The notes beneath the pieces were generated by a model. That model was given only the letters and a program-made list of their open reading frames with translations, made no database searches and was not told the DNA's origin. Source: Psychroserpens sp. NJDZ02 (GTDB lineage Bacteria; Bacteroidota; Bacteroidia; Flavobacteriales; Flavobacteriaceae). From it: a stretch of 64,000 nucleotides of DNA. The stretch is taken from contig NZ_CP039451.1 of the NCBI RefSeq assembly GCF_004843725.1, positions 680,501 to 744,500 of the forward strand, given 5' to 3'. Below are positions 1 to 7,658 of the stretch, piece by piece (positions within the stretch are counted from its first letter, which is position 1; the number at the start of each line of letters is the position of its first letter). The position numbers were made by a program, and so were the translations under genes.

Positions 1-412
1 TGGACCAAACAATAGAAAGGACTACCATTATAACGAGACACCTGAGTTTTTTCATCAAATTGAAGGTGATATTGTCTTAAAAATTATTGAAGACGGTATG
101 CCAAAAGATATTCATATTAAAGAAGGTGAAATATTTTTGTTACCACCAAAAGTACCGCACTCACCACAACGTGGTGCCAACACGGTTGGTTTAGTCATTG
201 AATACCCAAGAGAAAAAGGTGTGCAAGATGCCTTATTATGGTTTTGCGAAAATTGCACAACTAAATTGTACGAAGAAGATTTTACGGTAAAAAATATTGA
301 AACCGATATGCCAAAAATATTCGATAAATATTATGGCGATTTAGACAAACGTACATGTCCAAACTGCTCGGCAATCATGCAACCACCACAAAAAATAAAA
401 CTAGAAAACTAG
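1..412 (+). CDS. 3-hydroxyanthranilate 3,4-dioxygenase, C-terminal part (5' end outside window)
   Basis: This cupin-fold iron dioxygenase opens the ring of 3-hydroxyanthranilate in the kynurenine route of tryptophan breakdown, making 2-amino-3-carboxymuconate semialdehyde. The reading frame is open from base 2, so the gene begins upstream and about 40 residues are missing. The visible part carries the family's active-site set: RKDYH followed by E six residues after the His (two metal ligands and a substrate Arg), then PHSPQR (third ligand His and second Arg). Two CxxC pairs (CENC and CPNC) near the end form the rubredoxin-like iron site found in bacterial enzymes of the family. The next gene, an ACMS-decarboxylase-like amidohydrolase, would use its product, which supports the call. 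Confidence 0.93.
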   Translation, partial: GPNNRKDYHYNETPEFFHQIEGDIVLKIIEDGMPKDIHIKEGEIFLLPPKVPHSPQRGANTVGLVIEYPREKGVQDALLWFCENCTTKLYEEDFTVKNIETDMPKIFDKYYGDLDKRTCPNCSAIMQPPQKIKLEN

Positions 413-664
413 TTAGCAGTTAGCTAAAGAAAATAAAAGCCAGGATTAAAAATAACATTAACTTAATTGAAAGTCCCCATTCAATTTGTAAAATTGAACA
501 TTGAAATGCAGAAATAATTAATGAAGGAATGAAGCTGCAAAGCGAAGCTTTAAGCACGTAATTCCGAGAATGAATGTTCCGCAGGAATTTCCTCATTTCA
601 ATTTGATTTTTTGGTTCGTTTTGCATCAAAGCAAAATGAATAAAATAAATAATTTAAGACAAAG

Positions 665-689
665 ATTGCCACGTCTTAAGACTAGCAAT
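665..689. repeat. Imperfect palindrome, probable dispersed intergenic repeat remnant
   Basis: ATTGC and GCAAT flank the self-complementary ten-mer GTCTTAAGAC, with 3-base and 2-base gaps. The element ends at the first in-frame ATG of the downstream gene. Palindromes with ATTGC...GCAATGAC ends are common between flavobacterial genes (from memory, not searched). The preceding stretch 413-664 shows no convincing gene; it has short A/T-rich inverted segments and looks like decayed intergenic sequence. Confidence 0.5.
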
Positions 690-699
690 GACAAAACAT

Positions 700-1785
700 A
701 TGGAAAAACGCAAACTTAGAATTAACGGTCACTCACACTTATTGCCATATCCAGAGGAAATCCCTCAATTTATGCAAGACAAAGAAATCTTTTGGGTGGA
801 TAAAGACCGAAAATTTATGCTTCAAAAAGATTGGAACAGACCAATTACCGATTCTAGTTTCTTTTTAGATGAAAAACTAGCTTGGATGGAACGTTTTAAA
901 ATTGACCATGCAGTCGTTTTAAACTTATCGCAATTATACGGTAACGGATTGCGTGTGGAAGAAATGAAGCAAGCGCTTAAATTTCAGAACGATTTTAATG
1001 CAAAAGTACAGCGTGAAAACCCAAGTAAATTTACTTGTGGTTTTGTAGTACATCCTGGTTTTGTTAGAGGTGCCTGTTGGGAAATTGAACGTTGTGTAGA
1101 AGAACTAGGTTTACGACTATTATGCTTACCAACCCATTACATGGATACTATTGGAACTTGGCGTTGTATTTTTGACGAAGAAAATGAGCCAATTTTTGAA
1201 ATGGCTAACAAGTATAATCTGGCTGTAGAAATTCATCCTTACGATGGAGAAAAATTTATAAAATTAGAAAACACGTCTTGGCGTTTTCACTTGATATGGA
1301 TGTTGGCACAATGTGCCGATGCCTACCACTTTTTAACTTTAAATGGTTATCAAGATAAGTATCCTAATATGCGTACTTGCTTTGCACATGGTGGACAATT
1401 AGCACAAATAAACTTAGGACGACGTATTCAAGGTTTTGATGGTAGACCCGATTTATTTGAAGGTAAAAGTCATCCAAGAAAAGCTGTGGGACATAAAAAC
1501 ATCTTTTTTGACACGTTAGTGCATGATACTGGCGGATTGGATTTGTTATTAAAAAACCAAGGTTCTAAACAGGTTTTAATGGGACTTGATGACCCTTACC
1601 CTTTAGGGGAAATGGAAAGCGAAAAACAAAGCTCCTACCCTGGAAAAATTTTAGATTTAGCCATAGACAGAAAAATTATTACAGAAACAGAACGTGATGC
1701 TATTTGGGAAGACAACGTAATCCAATGGTTATGTGGAGATGACCAAGCTGCTAAAGATAAACTTGTTAAACGTATTTTAGGATAA
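700..1785 (+). CDS. Amidohydrolase family protein, probable 2-amino-3-carboxymuconate-6-semialdehyde decarboxylase
   Basis: This TIM-barrel amidohydrolase 2 family protein is expected to decarboxylate the semialdehyde made by the dioxygenase just upstream. Metal-site motifs are visible: NGHSHL at the N terminus (HxH), EIHPY mid-protein, FAHGGQ, and GLDDPYPLG with the catalytic Asp near the C terminus. The order and spacing fit ACMSD enzymes, and 361 residues is within the family range. An ATG four codons earlier (688) lies inside a palindromic repeat, and as I recall homologues begin close to the KLRINGHSH segment, so I prefer the start at 700. The stop overlaps the start of the next gene by one base, indicating co-transcription. 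The exact substrate is inferred from context. Confidence 0.88.
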   Translation: MEKRKLRINGHSHLLPYPEEIPQFMQDKEIFWVDKDRKFMLQKDWNRPITDSSFFLDEKLAWMERFKIDHAVVLNLSQLYGNGLRVEEMKQALKFQNDFNAKVQRENPSKFTCGFVVHPGFVRGACWEIERCVEELGLRLLCLPTHYMDTIGTWRCIFDEENEPIFEMANKYNLAVEIHPYDGEKFIKLENTSWRFHLIWMLAQCADAYHFLTLNGYQDKYPNMRTCFAHGGQLAQINLGRRIQGFDGRPDLFEGKSHPRKAVGHKNIFFDTLVHDTGGLDLLLKNQGSKQVLMGLDDPYPLGEMESEKQSSYPGKILDLAIDRKIITETERDAIWEDNVIQWLCGDDQAAKDKLVKRILG

Positions 1786-2426
1786 TGTATTTTTTACCAG
1801 AAAAATTAGACGACTACGTTGTGGCACACAGTCAAGATGAGCCCGAATTATTACAACAATTAACTAGAGAAACGTATCAAAAAATATTACAACCTATTAT
1901 GTTGTCCGGACCTTATCAAGGTCGCGTACTAAGTATGATTTCTAAATTAATTAGACCAAAATCTGTTTTAGAACTAGGGACTTTTACAGGCTATGCTACT
2001 TTATGTTTAGCGGAAGGGTTACATCCTGAAGGTAAAATACATACTATTGATGTTAATGAAGAGTTGGAAGATTTTCAGCGTAAATATTTTGATAAATCAG
2101 AATTTGGGCAGCAAATACATCAACATTTAGGAAGCGCTATTGATATACTTCCAAATCTAGATAAATCCTTTGATTTGGTATTTATTGATGCTGATAAACC
2201 TAACTACGTTAATTATTTTCATTTAATAATAGATAAATTAAGACCTGGCGGAATCATATTATCGGACAATGTATTATGGCATGGTAAAGTGATTGAACCT
2301 GTAGACCCAAAAGACGTTTCTACCAATGCCGTTTTAGAATTTAATACACTTTTAAAAGAAGATCCAAGAATCGAAACCGTTTTATTACCTATTAGAGATG
2401 GCTTAACTATTAGCCGAAAAATATAA
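1785..2426 (+). CDS. Class I SAM-dependent O-methyltransferase (caffeoyl-CoA OMT-like)
   Basis: A cytoplasmic methyltransferase of the small cation-dependent O-methyltransferase family (213 aa, the usual size). The SAM-binding motif I reads LELGTFTGYAT, followed by an acidic IDVN strand end. FIDADK and LSDNVLWHG match the Asp/Asp-Asn metal and substrate loop of the caffeoyl/catechol OMT group. Its ATG overlaps the stop of the amidohydrolase by one base, so translation is probably coupled. A catecholic or hydroxylated aromatic acceptor would fit the neighbouring kynurenine genes, but the natural substrate cannot be read from the sequence. Confidence 0.88.
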   Translation: MYFLPEKLDDYVVAHSQDEPELLQQLTRETYQKILQPIMLSGPYQGRVLSMISKLIRPKSVLELGTFTGYATLCLAEGLHPEGKIHTIDVNEELEDFQRKYFDKSEFGQQIHQHLGSAIDILPNLDKSFDLVFIDADKPNYVNYFHLIIDKLRPGGIILSDNVLWHGKVIEPVDPKDVSTNAVLEFNTLLKEDPRIETVLLPIRDGLTISRKI

Positions 2427-2434
2427 TATTACTA

Positions 2435-3214
2435 ATGAGTAAATTAGATATAAGAACCGTTGATGTTACACAATACATCACACCTCTAAGAGAAGGTGGT
2501 TCTTTACCCGCAATTGTAAAAGCAGACGACGACTTTTTATACGTTTTAAAGTTTAGAGGTGCAGGACAAGGAAAAAAAGCATTGATTGCCGAATTTATTG
2601 GTGGCGAATTAGCACGAGCTATTGGTTTAAAAGTTCCAGAGTTAGTCTTTATGAATTTGGATGACTCGTTTAGTAAAATGGAACCCGATGAAGAAATACA
2701 AGACTTACTTAAGTTTAGCGTCGGTTTAAACCTAGGACTACATTATTTAAGTGGTAGTATAACCTTTGATCCTTTAGCCTCCGTTGCAGATGCTAAAACA
2801 GCTTCTAAAGTAGTGCTTTTAGATAGTATTATTAGTAATATAGATAGGACTTCTAAAAATCCGAATATCCTAAATTGGAATAAAGAGTTATGGGTTATTG
2901 ATAATGGTGCTAGTTTTTATTTTCATCATAATTGGGAGACTTGGAAAAGCCATTTAACAAGAACATTTCCGTTAATAAAAGATCACGTGCTTTTAAGTCG
3001 TGCTACAGATTTGGATAATGCTTCAAAAGAAATAATTAAAGCTTTAGATAAAACTACCATTAAAAACATTATAAATACTATTCCAGAAGATTGGTTGATA
3101 AACGAGGCTGATAGTCTAACACCATCGGAAATACGAAACGCGTATATAGAGTATTTAGACGCTAAAATCGCTATGATAGACTCACTAGTTAAAGAAGCTC
3201 AAAATGCAAGATAA
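2435..3214 (+). CDS. HipA-like kinase family protein
   Basis: A 259-residue protein of the HipA-related kinase fold in its short form, without the long N-terminal domain of classic HipA toxins. Visible elements are a nucleotide-binding Lys in YVLKFRG, a catalytic-loop-like SNIDRTxxNPN (Asp followed by Asn), and IDNGASF, equivalent to the metal-binding DxG/DFG segment. It starts 8 bases after the methyltransferase and overlaps the next gene (DUF3037) by 11 bases. HipA-like/DUF3037 pairs recur in bacteria, suggesting the two proteins act together. Whether it phosphorylates a protein, and whether the pair acts as a toxin-antitoxin, is not known from the sequence. Confidence 0.78.
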   Translation: MSKLDIRTVDVTQYITPLREGGSLPAIVKADDDFLYVLKFRGAGQGKKALIAEFIGGELARAIGLKVPELVFMNLDDSFSKMEPDEEIQDLLKFSVGLNLGLHYLSGSITFDPLASVADAKTASKVVLLDSIISNIDRTSKNPNILNWNKELWVIDNGASFYFHHNWETWKSHLTRTFPLIKDHVLLSRATDLDNASKEIIKALDKTTIKNIINTIPEDWLINEADSLTPSEIRNAYIEYLDAKIAMIDSLVKEAQNAR

Positions 3215-3611
3215 AGTTACTTTTGAATACGCGATTATTAGGCTTGTCCCTAAAGTAGAACGTGAAGAATTTTTTAATATCGGCGTTATTTTATACTCTA
3301 AACGTAAAAAATTTGTTGGTGTAAAATATAAAATTAGCGATGCTAAATTAAAAGCCTTTGCTTGTAACTTAGACTTAGAAGCTTTGAATAGCTATCTAAA
3401 ATCTTGGGAACTAATTTGCAAAGGAGATCCTTCTGCAGGCGTTATTGGTCAATTTGAAGTGTCTGATAGATTTAGATGGCTAGCAGCTGCACGAAGTACT
3501 GTTATACAAAGCTCTAAAACCCATTCTGGATTAACAAACGATCCCGAAAAAGAACTAGAATCTATTTTTAAAAACTATGTTTTGTGTGAAGAAACAGATA
3601 CTTTACTCTAA
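3204..3611 (+). CDS. DUF3037 domain-containing protein
   Basis: A 135-residue protein with the DUF3037 pattern: an N-terminal FEYAIIRLVPKVEREEFFNIG segment, then VILYSKRKKFVGVKY, and a C-terminal region with DRFRWLAAARSTVIQ. No catalytic motif can be assigned. The start overlaps the end of the HipA-like gene by 11 bases in another frame, which points to translational coupling and a shared role. It is the last gene of the run that begins with the kynurenine enzymes; the next gene is convergent. Confidence 0.75.
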   Translation: MQDKVTFEYAIIRLVPKVEREEFFNIGVILYSKRKKFVGVKYKISDAKLKAFACNLDLEALNSYLKSWELICKGDPSAGVIGQFEVSDRFRWLAAARSTVIQSSKTHSGLTNDPEKELESIFKNYVLCEETDTLL

Positions 3612-3696
3612 ATAAACAATATTATAATGACAGAAGACAAGCCAAAATAAGAAATGTAATAGCGCATTAGTGCTAAAGTAGGTATTGGCCCCTATC

Positions 3697-4740
3697 TTAT
3701 TTACTACTCATCATAATACCTGCTAAATAACTAGCATCTTTAGACACACCTCCCAACGTTGCAGATCCACGTGTATACATCCAAGGTAAACCAATAAAGT
3801 ATAAACCATCAATATTACTAACGCCTCTATAGTTTTTAGGGTAACTATTAGCATCCAACTCTAAACCCTGTATCCATTTAAAATTAGGACGGTATCCTGT
3901 TGCCCAAATCACATTTTTAATAGTTGATTTTTTTTCTTTTTCAAAAAAGATATCATCGTTTAAAGCATCTTTGGTACGTCCGACCGCTATAACATTTTCC
4001 CGAGATAAAATTTCTTTTACATCCGTACCAATAACGGGTTGTGTTGATGAGTTAATTTTTTTACCAACCCAACTATACTTACTATAACTTAAAAAACCGA
4101 CAACGGTAAACCACCACCATAGAGTTTTACCTAAAAAGTTTTGAGGTAATGATTTTACACTAGTATCTCCAGAAAAATAAACCGTCCTAGACCTGTCTTT
4201 AGAAATCTCGTTTAATATTTGATAACCAGAATCCCCACCTCCTACAACCAAAGCATCACCTTGTTGTAATTGCTTAACACCTTTATAGTAATTACTATGC
4301 ATTTGAAGTGTACTATCTGATATTTTAGTATGACAAGGGGGTGTATAAGGGATATGAAATGGACCGGTAGCAACAACTACATTTTTAGCCTCAATTTCGC
4401 CATCTTTATGCTGTACATGAAACCCTTTTGCAGTTTTAGTAACAGCAGTCACCAATGTATTTAATTGAATTGGAATTTCAAATTGATCAACGTAAGTCTT
4501 AAAATAATTTGCAACCTCAACCTTAGTTGGGTAATGCCCTTTAGGGGCATCAAATTTTAAACCTGGTAAATGATTATATTCTGTTGGTGTGAATAATTTT
4601 AAAGAATCCCAACGGTTTAACCACGATGCACCAACTTCTGCCTCTCCATCTAAAACTATAAAATTAGCATTCATTTGTTTTAAATGATAAGCCATTGCTA
4701 ATCCCGCTTGTGCTCCTCCAATTACTACATAATCCAACAT
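3697..4740 (-). CDS. NAD(P)/FAD-dependent oxidoreductase, flavin-containing monooxygenase-like
   Basis: A cytoplasmic two-dinucleotide-domain flavoprotein. The FAD site is VVIGGAQAGLAMA at the very N terminus, ASWLNRWDSLKLFTP is the segment typical of FMO/BVMO relatives, and the NAD(P)H site is ALVVGGGDSGYQI near mid-protein. VIWATGYRPNF near the C terminus is the conserved ATG strand. The full FxGxxxHxxxW Baeyer-Villiger fingerprint is absent (TGPFHIPYTPP instead), so it is better called FMO-like. An alternative ATG 39 bases upstream (4779) would add an unlikely N-terminal tail before the Rossmann strand. The ATG at 4740 has a purine-rich AAAGGATGAG before it. Substrate unknown. Confidence 0.85.
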   Translation of the reverse strand: MLDYVVIGGAQAGLAMAYHLKQMNANFIVLDGEAEVGASWLNRWDSLKLFTPTEYNHLPGLKFDAPKGHYPTKVEVANYFKTYVDQFEIPIQLNTLVTAVTKTAKGFHVQHKDGEIEAKNVVVATGPFHIPYTPPCHTKISDSTLQMHSNYYKGVKQLQQGDALVVGGGDSGYQILNEISKDRSRTVYFSGDTSVKSLPQNFLGKTLWWWFTVVGFLSYSKYSWVGKKINSSTQPVIGTDVKEILSRENVIAVGRTKDALNDDIFFEKEKKSTIKNVIWATGYRPNFKWIQGLELDANSYPKNYRGVSNIDGLYFIGLPWMYTRGSATLGGVSKDASYLAGIMMSSK

Positions 4741-4956
4741 CTCATCCTTTATTTTAATTCCATGCGAAAATAAAAACAATATATTGATTTAAGGGTGAAA
4801 CTGCACATCAACCTTAATAAAATATAAGATTACTCCTCTTAAATATCAACATTGATTTGCAACATTGACTTTTAACATCGTTTAACTAAAATTTTATTTT
4901 CCAACTTATTTTTACGAATTTTATGGTAATAAATGAATAACCCTTAAAACGAAATC

Positions 4957-5487
4957 ATGGATTGGATATATTCTTTAAGCGACCCTTTATGGGAAACATT
5001 TGCAGGTAGCCTTATACTATTTATCGTTATTATTATATTAACTAGAATTATAGGATTACGCTCGTTTGCGAAATTTACAGCTTACGACTTTGCGTTTACT
5101 ATTGCTATTGGTAGTATAATATCATCAACTTTAACCTCAAGTACTTCCGTTACTCATGGAAGTATCGCAATTGCAGGCCTACTATTTTTAACTTATATAT
5201 TTTCTCTTTTACAAAAAAAGCTCCCCAATTTAAGTGCTATAATTTCGAATAAACCTTTATTATTAATGAAAGGGGAAACCATTTTACATGACAATTTAAA
5301 GCATGCTAGAATAGAAAAATCACAATTAATAGCTAAACTTAGAGAAGCTAATGTTTTAGATTTTAAACAAGTTGAAGCTGTTGTTTTGGAATCCACAGGA
5401 GACATATCTGTATTACATAAATCCTCCCCTAATAACAATACTAATTTAAGCGATGCATTATTAGAGAATGTTAGAGAGTATCCTTGA
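4957..5487 (+). CDS. DUF421 domain-containing membrane protein (YetF-like)
   Basis: A 176-residue inner-membrane protein with about three N-terminal transmembrane helices (ILFIVIIILTRIIG, FAFTIAIGSIISS, IAIAGLLFLTYIF). A cytoplasmic DUF421/YetF domain follows, containing KPLLLMKGETI and the conserved LREANVLDFKQVEAVVLESTGDISVL. This is the classical YetF layout, though slightly short at the C terminus. Biochemical function is not established for the family. It stands alone, divergent from the flavoprotein gene; the 177-base divergent gap shows no clear operator. Confidence 0.88.
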   Translation: MDWIYSLSDPLWETFAGSLILFIVIIILTRIIGLRSFAKFTAYDFAFTIAIGSIISSTLTSSTSVTHGSIAIAGLLFLTYIFSLLQKKLPNLSAIISNKPLLLMKGETILHDNLKHARIEKSQLIAKLREANVLDFKQVEAVVLESTGDISVLHKSSPNNNTNLSDALLENVREYP

Positions 5488-5559
5488 AAAGACACGCCTT
5501 AAATACTTATCAAGTCAAACATACCCAATTGTATCTATTTATTAGATAAAGATTAACAT

Positions 5560-5587
5560 TTGACCATATAAAGTTTGTGTAAATTTG
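5560..5587 (+). promoter_or_regulatory. Flavobacterial-type promoter very close to a GTG start
   Basis: TTG at 5560-5562, then 17 bases, then TAAATTTG at 5580-5587, a full match to the Bacteroidota TTG-N17-23-TAnnTTTG pattern. The only possible start of the downstream gene (GTG at 5592; TGA lies in frame at 5586) is 4 bases further, so the transcript would be leaderless or almost so. Confidence 0.5.
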
Positions 5588-5591
5588 AGTC

Positions 5592-5966
5592 GTGAAAGAA
5601 AAATTAAACATTAAAACAAAACATACTTTACTTCCTTTATTGGGATTAGTATTACTGTTACTACTTTCACCATGTAAGGTTAGAAACTTTATTCAAGTAG
5701 AACTTGGCATAACACAAACAGAGGTTTCTAATAAAAGTCAATCCACTATAGGTTATTCCGACTGTAATGACTTTGAAATTACCGATAATAGTATTAAAAA
5801 AAGCACGTCGTCTGCAAACACTATTGCGATACTACGTGATTTTAATACCGCGTTTGTTGTATCTGATATTTCAAAAAGTTATATACAGCCCGACCAAGTA
5901 GGAACCAACTCGGTTTCTAAAATTCCGCTGTATATTTTATATCAAAATTTTAAAGATTTTCTATAA
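5592..5966 (+). CDS. Hypothetical exported or membrane-anchored protein of the sulfur-gene cluster
   Basis: I do not recognise a named domain. The 124-residue product has a basic start, then a strongly hydrophobic segment (LLPLLGLVLLLLLSP) followed by CKVRNFIQ. This could be a signal peptide, a lipobox-like anchor (LSPC) or a single membrane helix. The remainder is Ser/Asn/Thr-rich and polar. The start is GTG; TGA occurs in frame two codons upstream and no other Met exists. It precedes a DsrE-like and a DoxD/DoxA gene in the same direction and probably belongs with them. Role unknown. Confidence 0.6.
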   Translation: MKEKLNIKTKHTLLPLLGLVLLLLLSPCKVRNFIQVELGITQTEVSNKSQSTIGYSDCNDFEITDNSIKKSTSSANTIAILRDFNTAFVVSDISKSYIQPDQVGTNSVSKIPLYILYQNFKDFL

Positions 5967-6130
5967 TTAGACATTTTCTAGTCTAAAGTATCAGTAAACA
6001 ACGATAACCGGTACTAATTAATTGATATCAAAACTGAAATTTCAAGAAAGCACTATTGCTAATTTTAGCTATGGCAACTTATGCCATATCATTACCTCTT
6101 GTTTTTTCTCGAATTTAAAATATAAAACTG

Positions 6131-6553
6131 ATGAGAAATTCAATCTTAATTTTCACAACACTACTCAGCTTCCTATTAGGAACGCAACATTTACAAGCAC
6201 AAGAATTTAACCCTACAAAAAACAATTACTTAATTCTTTCTAAAAACATACAACAACTTAAACCTGTACTACTAACCGCAACATCGTTAATGCGAGAAGA
6301 CGGACAGGATTATGGTGATTTTTACGTGATTATATGTGGTAAAACCGTAAAAGACATCTCTGACAATTCAGAGTTTCACGCGCTTCTTGAAGAAGCTAAA
6401 CTCCTAAATATAAAAGTATTTACATGTGGAATTTCGCTTAAAAAATTCAATATAACTCCTAAACAATTACCTGATAATATAGCAGTTACAGAAAATGGTA
6501 TTCTATATGGTTTTCAACTTATAAAAAAAGGATTCCTTTCACTAACCATATAA
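6131..6553 (+). CDS. DsrE family protein, secreted
   Basis: A 140-residue protein with a clear signal peptide (MRNSILIFTTLLSFLLGTQHLQAQ, cleavage likely after AQA or AQ). The domain has the DsrE/DsrF-like alternating fold: an FYVIICGKTVKDI strand-helix, then LLEEAKLLNIKVFTCGISLKKFNI with a Cys on the loop where family members often carry a sulfur-handling Cys. DsrE-like proteins bind or relay sulfane sulfur. Its stop is 10 bases before the DoxD-DoxA gene, so they are surely co-transcribed and likely work on the same periplasmic sulfur compound. The exact reaction is inference. Confidence 0.72.
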   Translation: MRNSILIFTTLLSFLLGTQHLQAQEFNPTKNNYLILSKNIQQLKPVLLTATSLMREDGQDYGDFYVIICGKTVKDISDNSEFHALLEEAKLLNIKVFTCGISLKKFNITPKQLPDNIAVTENGILYGFQLIKKGFLSLTI

Positions 6554-6563
6554 TTGTCTAAAA

Positions 6564-7589
6564 ATGAAAACTATAAACATAAAAAATGATGCCGGTCTAT
6601 TAACGTTAGCAATAAGGCTGGTCGTTGGATGGACTTATTTTTCAGCCTTTTGGAGACGAACCATCTTAGCAGATAAACTAGATCCAGAAGTGGCGGGTTA
6701 CATTGGCGAAAAATTCAACCATTTCTTGCCAAATGCTTTAGGTATAAAACCTATTATTCAATACCTAGTAGAAAACCCAGATATACTTTGGTTAAACATG
6801 GTAATATTTACAATAATTGAAGGCATAGTAGGCTTATTTATCCTCTTTGGGTTATTTACTAGACTTATGAGTATTGGTGTTTTTGGATTAGCCATGGGAA
6901 TACTTTTAGGTTCAGGATGGATTGGCACAACCTGTCTTGACGAATGGCAAATAGGCGTCTTAGGAATTGCTAGCGGTTTTGTTTTATTTTTAACTGGAAG
7001 TGGAAAATACTCGTTGGACAATTATGTAATGGCGCGTCATTATACATTTACTAAAAAGAAATGGTTTGCTTGGTTAGGTTCTGGCACGCTACCAATTAAA
7101 GACAGTGTATTTCCTAAGATTGTGCTTATTGGATCGTTAGCCATTTTAGGTATGACCTTAATGACCAACCAAATATTTCATGGTGGCTTATGGGGTACGC
7201 TTCATAATAAATCTGTAAAACCAAAATTAGAGATTACTAAAGGACAAATTACAGACCACACTTTATCTTTTGATGTTTTTAGAACGGAAGGTGTTGATGT
7301 GTATGGTTCTTGGGTTATTGGTATCGAATTATTAGATATTGAAAATAACATAATAATGAAATACACACAAGAGGATTTATCAAGCTTACCACCTAAAAAT
7401 ATTTCAAACTTTTATGTCGCTAAAATAAAACCTGGTAAACATAGTTTGATTGTCCCTTTAGGCGCAAAAGCAACACTACATTTACAAAATGACCAACTAA
7501 CAAAATTACCGACTGGCGAGTACACTATCAAGATAACGGATATTAGTGGCCTTTACTGGAAACAGAATATAACTGTGAAACATAAATAA
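6564..7589 (+). CDS. TQO small subunit DoxD-DoxA fusion (thiosulfate:quinone oxidoreductase-like)
   Basis: A 341-residue membrane protein. Residues ~10-160 form a four-helix DoxD domain (LAIRLVVGWTYFSAFWRR, then IIEGIVGLFILFGLFTRLM, and LDEWQIGVLGIASGFVLFL). A further membrane helix follows at ~183-203. The C-terminal ~130 residues form a soluble beta-rich region resembling DoxA. In Acidianus these are separate subunits of thiosulfate:quinone oxidoreductase; fused forms occur in Bacteroidota. The likely role is feeding electrons from thiosulfate or another sulfur compound to the quinone pool. The DsrE-like gene lies 10 bases upstream. Activity is inferred from family membership. Confidence 0.8.
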   Translation: MKTINIKNDAGLLTLAIRLVVGWTYFSAFWRRTILADKLDPEVAGYIGEKFNHFLPNALGIKPIIQYLVENPDILWLNMVIFTIIEGIVGLFILFGLFTRLMSIGVFGLAMGILLGSGWIGTTCLDEWQIGVLGIASGFVLFLTGSGKYSLDNYVMARHYTFTKKKWFAWLGSGTLPIKDSVFPKIVLIGSLAILGMTLMTNQIFHGGLWGTLHNKSVKPKLEITKGQITDHTLSFDVFRTEGVDVYGSWVIGIELLDIENNIIMKYTQEDLSSLPPKNISNFYVAKIKPGKHSLIVPLGAKATLHLQNDQLTKLPTGEYTIKITDISGLYWKQNITVKHK

Positions 7590-7610
7590 ATAAAATACAA
7601 ATCATAAAAA

Positions 7611-7637
7611 AAAGCCTCTCGTAAAACGAGAGGCTTT
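7611..7637. terminator. Bidirectional rho-independent terminator
   Basis: An 11-bp perfect stem, AAAGCCTCTCG (7611-7621) with CGAGAGGCTTT (7627-7637), loop TAAAA, with A-tract before and T-tract after. It lies between the convergent DoxD-DoxA gene and the subtilase gene and can serve both strands. Confidence 0.93.
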
Positions 7638-7658
7638 TTAAATTAACACTTCTTCCTG

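Noticed and set aside
420..629. 69-codon minus-strand reading frame after the dioxygenase gene
   Set aside because: It lies in decayed AT-rich intergenic sequence, has no recognisable protein features and ends in a purely hydrophobic run from A/T composition.
6070..6088. Short hairpins TATGGCA-N5-TGCCATA and TTAGAC-N8-GTCTAA (5967-5986)
   Set aside because: Stems of six to seven pairs in AT-rich sequence with no T-tract; too weak to call a terminator or RNA element.
6022..6210. 62-codon plus-strand frame before the DsrE-like gene
   Set aside because: It overlaps the DsrE-like gene in another frame and lacks a domain or signal; the DsrE frame has a clear signal peptide.
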